Below, in pieces: positions 59,485-64,000 of a DNA stretch of 64,000 nucleotides. This stretch comes from Christiangramia gaetbulicola. Its GTDB lineage: Bacteria; Bacteroidota; Bacteroidia; Flavobacteriales; Flavobacteriaceae. The position numbers and the translations under genes were made by a program. The notes beneath the pieces are model-generated. The model was not told the origin of the DNA and made no database searches. It saw nothing but the letters and a program-made list of their open reading frames with translations. The first letter of the stretch is position 1. Each line of letters opens with the position of its first letter. The DNA lies in the NCBI RefSeq assembly GCF_003054225.1, contig NZ_QBKQ01000003.1, positions 372,001 through 436,000 on the forward strand, read 5' to 3'.

Positions 59485-60210
59485 CTAGGCATTGTAGAAC
59501 TTGCTGTTCCAGATCTCTGTACTGAAGTTTTTACCCATTTTAAAGCCATAGAATATAGCCAGGCCTGCAAACCACTTGAATATGAAGAAGAAGATCATAA
59601 AGAACTCCGTTGTAGATTGCTGCTGGCTGAACATACCATTTGGAACCAGCAATGCAGTTAAAAAACTGATGGCAAGAAGCAGAAGTATAAAGTTTTCAAG
59701 AGTTTTGAAAGGCCACATCAGCATTTTTCGAAATGGATGTAGGTCGTTACCCCATTTATGCACCAGGTAGTAGTAATCATTCCCAATAGGAGCAAATAGT
59801 AATGGATCATCTGCATTCTCCAGTTTAAAGAGTTTAGAGGGAGCTACGATCTTGAAACCTCTGAGGGTGGTTTGATGAGCTCTTTCTAATTGCTTTATTT
59901 CCATAAGGGCCTCATAAGGAACCTCAGATTTAAAATATTTTGAATCCAGAAATCGCAATCTATAATCCACACATATTTCGTAGATGTCTGAAAGGTGGAA
60001 GATCCTGTTGGTTTCCAGAAGGTCTGCATCAAAATCATTGTGATCTATGCCATCTCCCTGCTTGATCTCCTTAAGAACAGCTTTATCTTTCTTTTCTGCT
60101 TCCGCGAGAATAAGATTAACCTGATTCAGAATTTGTTCTTCTGTGGATCTTTTGTTTCGAACTTTAAGGAGTTGGTGTTCTACGTTGGTGCGGGGAAATC
60201 TCAGCTTCAT
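59485..60210 (-). CDS. hypothetical protein with two C-terminal membrane segments
   Basis: A 241-residue protein starting at the ATG at 60210; a TTG eleven codons upstream also opens the frame but adds only a Lys-rich stretch. The soluble N-terminal part (1-165) contains a charged helical region, and membrane segments lie at about 176-195 and 205-226. No family was recognised. It stands alone between divergent genes. Confidence 0.62.
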   Translation of the reverse strand: MKLRFPRTNVEHQLLKVRNKRSTEEQILNQVNLILAEAEKKDKAVLKEIKQGDGIDHNDFDADLLETNRIFHLSDIYEICVDYRLRFLDSKYFKSEVPYEALMEIKQLERAHQTTLRGFKIVAPSKLFKLENADDPLLFAPIGNDYYYLVHKWGNDLHPFRKMLMWPFKTLENFILLLLAISFLTALLVPNGMFSQQQSTTEFFMIFFFIFKWFAGLAIFYGFKMGKNFSTEIWNSKFYNA

Positions 60211-60401
60211 TTTCTTTTTCTTTAGCAACACTAAATTAGACAATTATGCTTAGAATAACAATCGCAATACTCTTAAAATGAAGCTGTAAGAAGGGTTTTT
60301 TGACTTACACAGATGTTAATTCTATACTAATTGGGGTGATTTTAAAAACCGTCTAATAGGCTTCATCGTAATTTTCTATATAAATAATTAAACCTTGTAT
60401 T

Positions 60402-60950
60402 ATGAAAAAGCTAAAATTTTTTACCCTGCTAAGTTTGTTTCTTATTTTGGGAACGGCAGCAATTGGTCAGAATGTAAAAATGGTAGGAGGAGCAGAGATG
60501 TATTCTTCTAAAAATATCGTGGAGAACGCGGTTAATTCGAATGATCACACCACTTTAGTTGCGGCAGTTAAAGCTGCAGGACTGGTAGACGTACTTTCCA
60601 GTGAGGGCCCGTTTACCGTGTTCGCTCCAACCAATTCAGCTTTCGAAGCTTTACCAGCCGGAACTGTTGAAACTCTGTTGAAAGAAGAGAATCAGAAAAA
60701 ATTACAGGCAGTATTGACCTACCACGTACTAGCCGGAGATTATGAAGCGGCAGATATTGTTGCTGCGATCAAAAAAGGTAATGGAAAAGCCACCTTTACT
60801 ACCGTTAATGGAGCAGAAGTTTCTGCAATGTTAGATGGTGATAAAGTAAAATTGAAAGATGCAAACGGAAATGTAGCGACGGTAACAGTTGCTGATGTGG
60901 ACCAGTCTAATGGAGTGATCCATGTTATAGATACTGTGATTTTACCGTAG
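60402..60950 (+). CDS. exported fasciclin (FAS1) domain protein
   Basis: A 182-residue protein with a signal peptide (1-22) and one FAS1 domain: VNSNDHTTLVAAVKAAGLVD, the H1 motif GPFTVFAPTNSAFEAL, LTYHVLAGDY and the C-terminal H2 motif GVIHVIDTVILP. FAS1 domains mediate adhesion. It is likely surface or periplasmic. Confidence 0.92.
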   Translation: MKKLKFFTLLSLFLILGTAAIGQNVKMVGGAEMYSSKNIVENAVNSNDHTTLVAAVKAAGLVDVLSSEGPFTVFAPTNSAFEALPAGTVETLLKEENQKKLQAVLTYHVLAGDYEAADIVAAIKKGNGKATFTTVNGAEVSAMLDGDKVKLKDANGNVATVTVADVDQSNGVIHVIDTVILP

Positions 60951-60982
60951 GTAGAAGCAAATTTTAAACAGATTTTATGAAA

Positions 60983-61003
60983 AGCGGCTTATGGCTGCTT
61001 TTT
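60983..61003 (+). terminator. fasciclin gene terminator
   Basis: AGCGGCT pairs with GGCTGCT (including G-T pairs) around TAT, followed by T residues. Confidence 0.6.
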
Positions 61004-61049
61004 CTAGTTAAATAAACGTCAAATAACCTAAGGTTTTTTTCTAGTCTGT

Positions 61050-61057
61050 TACTTTCG
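61050..61057 (+). promoter_or_regulatory. possible -7 element of the DUF4136 gene
   Basis: TACTTTCG differs from TAnnTTTG by one base and lies 32 bases before the ATG. No clear -33 box was seen. Confidence 0.35.
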
Positions 61058-61089
61058 GGTTACTTTAAAAAAAAGAAAAAATTATTACT

Positions 61090-61671
61090 ATGAGATTTTT
61101 AAAATTCAATTCTTTAATTATTCTGGCCAGTATCTTATTGGCTTCATGTGGATCCAGCGGACCAACGGCCAAGGATGATCTTAAGAAATTAAAATCATAC
61201 GAGTCTTATGCTTATCTACCTAACAAGGATACCATTATAGATCGTGATTTTAATAATGAGGAGATTCAAACCACTATTGTTGAAACCATAAATGCCAATA
61301 TGCGTGAAAATGGTTTTGTACTGGATCGCAAAAGTCCCGATGTCCTGGTGCATTATCATGCCATGTTCGATGAGAAAATCGCGGTAAATGCAAACCCGGT
61401 ATATACTAATTATGCCTATTACCGTCCTGGATATTACGTTGGACCTTATTACCAGGATTTCATGTATGATAATTACTTCACCGTTCAGCGATTAAACGGC
61501 CCCAGAGTAGATCAGGTGCCATATCGTGAAAGAACAGTGGTTATAGACCTTATAGATAGAAGGACCAATGAGATCCTCTGGAGAGGAACTTCCAATGAAA
61601 CTATTAGTACACGAAGAATGGACAGGGAAATAAGAGAGTATATAGATGAGATCTTTAAAGATCAATTCTAG
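61090..61671 (+). CDS. DUF4136 lipoprotein
   Basis: A 193-residue lipoprotein (signal ending ILLASC, Cys20). The DUF4136 domain spans about 35-190 (KSYESYAYLP, IVETINANMRENGFV, VLVHYHAMFD, TVVIDLIDRRTNEILWRG). A Tyr/Pro-rich insert (about 105-130, YYRPGYYVGPYYQ) is low-complexity. The family is outer-membrane associated and uncharacterised. Confidence 0.85.
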   Translation: MRFLKFNSLIILASILLASCGSSGPTAKDDLKKLKSYESYAYLPNKDTIIDRDFNNEEIQTTIVETINANMRENGFVLDRKSPDVLVHYHAMFDEKIAVNANPVYTNYAYYRPGYYVGPYYQDFMYDNYFTVQRLNGPRVDQVPYRERTVVIDLIDRRTNEILWRGTSNETISTRRMDREIREYIDEIFKDQF

Positions 61672-61689
61672 TTTTTTCCAGGTAACCGA

Positions 61690-61726
61690 AAAAAAAACCG
61701 TGTGATTGTTCACACGGTTTTTTTAT
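61690..61726. terminator. bidirectional terminator between the DUF4136 gene and pheT
   Basis: AAACCGTGTG-ATTG..-CACACGGTTT, about ten pairs, with A-run to the left and T-run to the right. It serves both convergent genes. Confidence 0.9.
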
Positions 61727-64000
61727 TTATCTCAATTCAGCTTTGAGTTCTTTTTCGAATCTATGCTGAAGTTTATTCATCATTTTGTCAACCTGTTTAT
61801 CGGTAAGTGTTTTATGTTCATCCTGGAACACAAAGCTAACGGCGTAACTTTTCTTGCCTTCAGGTAGGTTCTTGCCCTGGTACACATCAAAAAGGTTAAC
61901 GCTGGTAAGCATTTTCTTTTCGGTTTGTCTGGCGATCAGCTCGATTTCCTCATAAGTAACCGTTTCATCCAGTAACAAAGCAAAATCTCTCCTAACACTT
62001 GGATATTTCGGGATAGAGGTGAAGCTGGTCTTCTGCTCCTTGGTCATTTCTATCACTTCGTCCCAGTTGAAATCTGCATAGATCACTTCCTGGTCGATAT
62101 CCATTTTTTTAAGAATAGATTTCTTTACCACTCCAAACTCAACAAGTTTAGCCTTTTTACCACTCAGTTGTAAACCTTCAGAAAATATATCGCTTTTCGC
62201 AGACTTAACTTTAAGATCTTTAATGCCTAGTTTTTCAAAAATAGAATTGATCACTCCTTTTAAATAAAAGAAGTTTCCGTTTCCGGCAGCAGCATTCCAG
62301 CTTTCAGCAGTCTTTTCACCGGTTATGAATAAACTTAAATGTTTATTTTCTTCTCTTCCACTTACGTAAGAATGATATGTTTTACCAAATTCAAAGATCC
62401 TGATATTGCTTCGCTTTCTATTGATATTGTAGCTGATTGCTTCCAGGCCAGAGAAAAGCATGGTCTGTCTTAAAACAGAAAGATCCTGGCTTAAAGGATT
62501 AAGCATTTCTACCTGGTACTCATCTTTAAGCTCTTCACTTAATTTATTGTAGTTCGCGGTTGTTAGTGAATTTGCCATGGTTTCATAGAAGCCCTGACCA
62601 ATTAATTGTCCCGCGATTAGATTCTGGATCTTGTAATCTTCGAATTTAGAAGAGTTCGCCACAGAAAGGCTCAACTTATCTCCAAATTTTATATTGTTAT
62701 ATCCATAAACCCTTAGTATCTCTTCGATCACATCAGATTCACGCTGAACGTCTACCCGAAAGGACGGAATGGTAAGTCCCATACCGGTTTCGGTTACGTT
62801 GTTCACCCTAATATCCAGGGATGCAAGGATAGATTTAATAGTTTCCTCCTCCAGGTTCTCCCCGATAAGTTTATTTACTTTTTCAAAGGTTAGGAATACC
62901 TGGAAATCCTCTATCTTCTTGAAATAAAGATCATCGATATCGCTGGTGATCTCTCCTCCAGAGATCTCAGAGATCAATAAAGCAGCTCTTTTTAAAGCGT
63001 ATTCAACAGAATTAATATCTATGCCTCTTTCAAATCTGAACGATGCATCGGTGTTTATCGCATGTCTTTTAGCGGTCTTACGTACACTCACCGGATTAAA
63101 ATAGGCGCTTTCAAGAAATACCTGAGTAGTAGCCTCGGTCACTCCGCTGCCAATCCCGCCAAAAACTCCGGCTATACAAAGCGGTTTTTCAGCATCACAG
63201 ATCATAAGATCTTCTTCATGAAGTTCTCTTTCCACCTCATCTAAAGTGGTGAATTTTGTTCCAGCCTTTAAGGTCTTTACATTGATCTCATTACCGGCGA
63301 TCTTTCCGGCATCGAAAGCGTGAAGTGGTTGTCCCAACTCGTGCATTACGAAATTGGTAGCATCTACCACGTTATTCTTTGGAGTAAGGCCAATGGCTTT
63401 TAATCTATTCTGAAGCCATTTTGGAGACTCCCCAACTTTTACTTTAGATAAAGTAACTCCGCAATATCTTGGAGCAAGGTTAGAATCATCTACCTTGATC
63501 TGTATCTTTAAACTGCGATTATCAACATGAAAACTGCTTACTGAAGGAGTAATTAGCTCCAGGTTCTTTCCCAGTTGCTGGTAGCCAGCCTTCAGGTCCC
63601 TGGCAACACCCCAGTGACTCATCGCATCGGCACGGTTTGGCGTAAGGCCTATTTCAAAAACCTCGTCATTTTCAACTTCAAAAATTTCAGCGACGGGAGT
63701 ACCGGGAACAAGTTCATTATCCATTACCATAATACCTTCATGGCTTTCTCCCAGGCCTAGTTCTTTTTCTGAACAGATCATTCCATAACTTACTTCCCCA
63801 CGGATCTTTCCTTTTTTGATCTCCCAGCTTTCGCCTTTTTCGTCATATAGTACTGTTCCTATAGTTGCTACCGGAACTTTCTGGCCTGCATCAATATTCG
63901 GAGCTCCGCAAACGATCTGTACCTCTTCACCATTACCAATATTTACCTTGGTTAACTGAAGCCTGTCTGCATTAGGGTGAGCTTCGCAACTAAGCACGTG
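61727..64000 (-). CDS. pheT: phenylalanine-tRNA ligase beta subunit (5' truncated)
   Basis: The frame runs off the right edge, so the N-terminal residues of the normal roughly 800-residue protein are missing; the GTG-like codon at 63997 is internal. The visible part begins within the EMAP-like tRNA-binding domain (VLSCEAHPNADRLQLTKV). B3/B4 editing domain, B5 domains, the catalytic-like core and the C-terminal anticodon-binding ferredoxin fold (YPSVRRDFALLLDETVTY) follow. It charges tRNA-Phe together with PheS. Confidence 0.95.
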   Translation of the reverse strand, partial: HVLSCEAHPNADRLQLTKVNIGNGEEVQIVCGAPNIDAGQKVPVATIGTVLYDEKGESWEIKKGKIRGEVSYGMICSEKELGLGESHEGIMVMDNELVPGTPVAEIFEVENDEVFEIGLTPNRADAMSHWGVARDLKAGYQQLGKNLELITPSVSSFHVDNRSLKIQIKVDDSNLAPRYCGVTLSKVKVGESPKWLQNRLKAIGLTPKNNVVDATNFVMHELGQPLHAFDAGKIAGNEINVKTLKAGTKFTTLDEVERELHEEDLMICDAEKPLCIAGVFGGIGSGVTEATTQVFLESAYFNPVSVRKTAKRHAINTDASFRFERGIDINSVEYALKRAALLISEISGGEITSDIDDLYFKKIEDFQVFLTFEKVNKLIGENLEEETIKSILASLDIRVNNVTETGMGLTIPSFRVDVQRESDVIEEILRVYGYNNIKFGDKLSLSVANSSKFEDYKIQNLIAGQLIGQGFYETMANSLTTANYNKLSEELKDEYQVEMLNPLSQDLSVLRQTMLFSGLEAISYNINRKRSNIRIFEFGKTYHSYVSGREENKHLSLFITGEKTAESWNAAAGNGNFFYLKGVINSIFEKLGIKDLKVKSAKSDIFSEGLQLSGKKAKLVEFGVVKKSILKKMDIDQEVIYADFNWDEVIEMTKEQKTSFTSIPKYPSVRRDFALLLDETVTYEEIELIARQTEKKMLTSVNLFDVYQGKNLPEGKKSYAVSFVFQDEHKTLTDKQVDKMMNKLQHRFEKELKAELR

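Overview
The window is a chromosomal stretch from a marine-type member of the Bacteroidota, almost certainly Flavobacteriaceae and Gramella/Christiangramia-like. This rests on AT-rich DNA with promoters of the Bacteroidota form (TTG, about 19-21 nt, TAnnTTTG), few recognisable Shine-Dalgarno sites, many short lipoproteins with Bacteroidota-specific domains (DUF2851, DUF4369, DUF4136, DUF6503-like), and the order tuf, trnW, secE, nusG, rplKAJL, rpoBC. No prophage, insertion sequence, CRISPR array, integron or toxin-antitoxin pair was seen. Both end genes are cut by the window edge: an FKBP-like protein on the left and pheT on the right.

Layout. 1-5.6 kb: surface lipoproteins (FKBP-like with calcium repeats, a metzincin-like protease, a NamZ-type muramidase), a methyltransferase, a Cys-cluster protein and a LolE-like permease; two divergent pairs here have essentially no intergenic DNA. 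5.7-15.6 kb: cystathionine beta-synthase-like enzyme, SGNH hydrolase, an operon of DUF2851, PspC and a K+ channel, an unusual alanine/sodium symporter with an extra extracellular module, an HhH protein, and an acyl-CoA dehydrogenase whose 3' end is present three times in tandem. 15.7-30.9 kb: information processing (rpsU, xerC, hpf, four tRNAs, tuf, trnW, secE, nusG, rplKAJL, rpoB, rpoC) with strongly structured spacers. 30.9-38.7 kb: DinB and DUF3467 proteins, a plain AGCS symporter, prfC, an OmpA fusion protein, an idi-queD-bcp operon and a second identical tRNA-Thr. 38.8-47.8 kb: mqo, a DUF4369 lipoprotein, a DUF819 permease, a five-gene SPFH operon including a 56-residue ribbon-helix-helix gene, S1/P1 nuclease, alkB and doxX. 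47.9-64 kb: TPR hybrid kinase, lipoprotein, htpG, a TetR-ABC1 kinase pair behind a palindromic operator, prolyl oligopeptidase, a FabH-like synthase, small membrane proteins, fasciclin and DUF4136 proteins, and pheT.

Most of the window is conserved housekeeping sequence. The parts that merit a second look are the triplicated acyl-CoA dehydrogenase tail, the three-part symporter, the hairpin-filled tRNA spacers, the duplicated tRNA-Thr 3' end, the palindromes upstream of the TetR gene and the SPFH operon, and the OmpA fusion. I do not see a complete new defence or mobile system. The only stretch of more than 300 bases without a protein gene is 17252-18235, which holds four tRNA genes and structured spacers.
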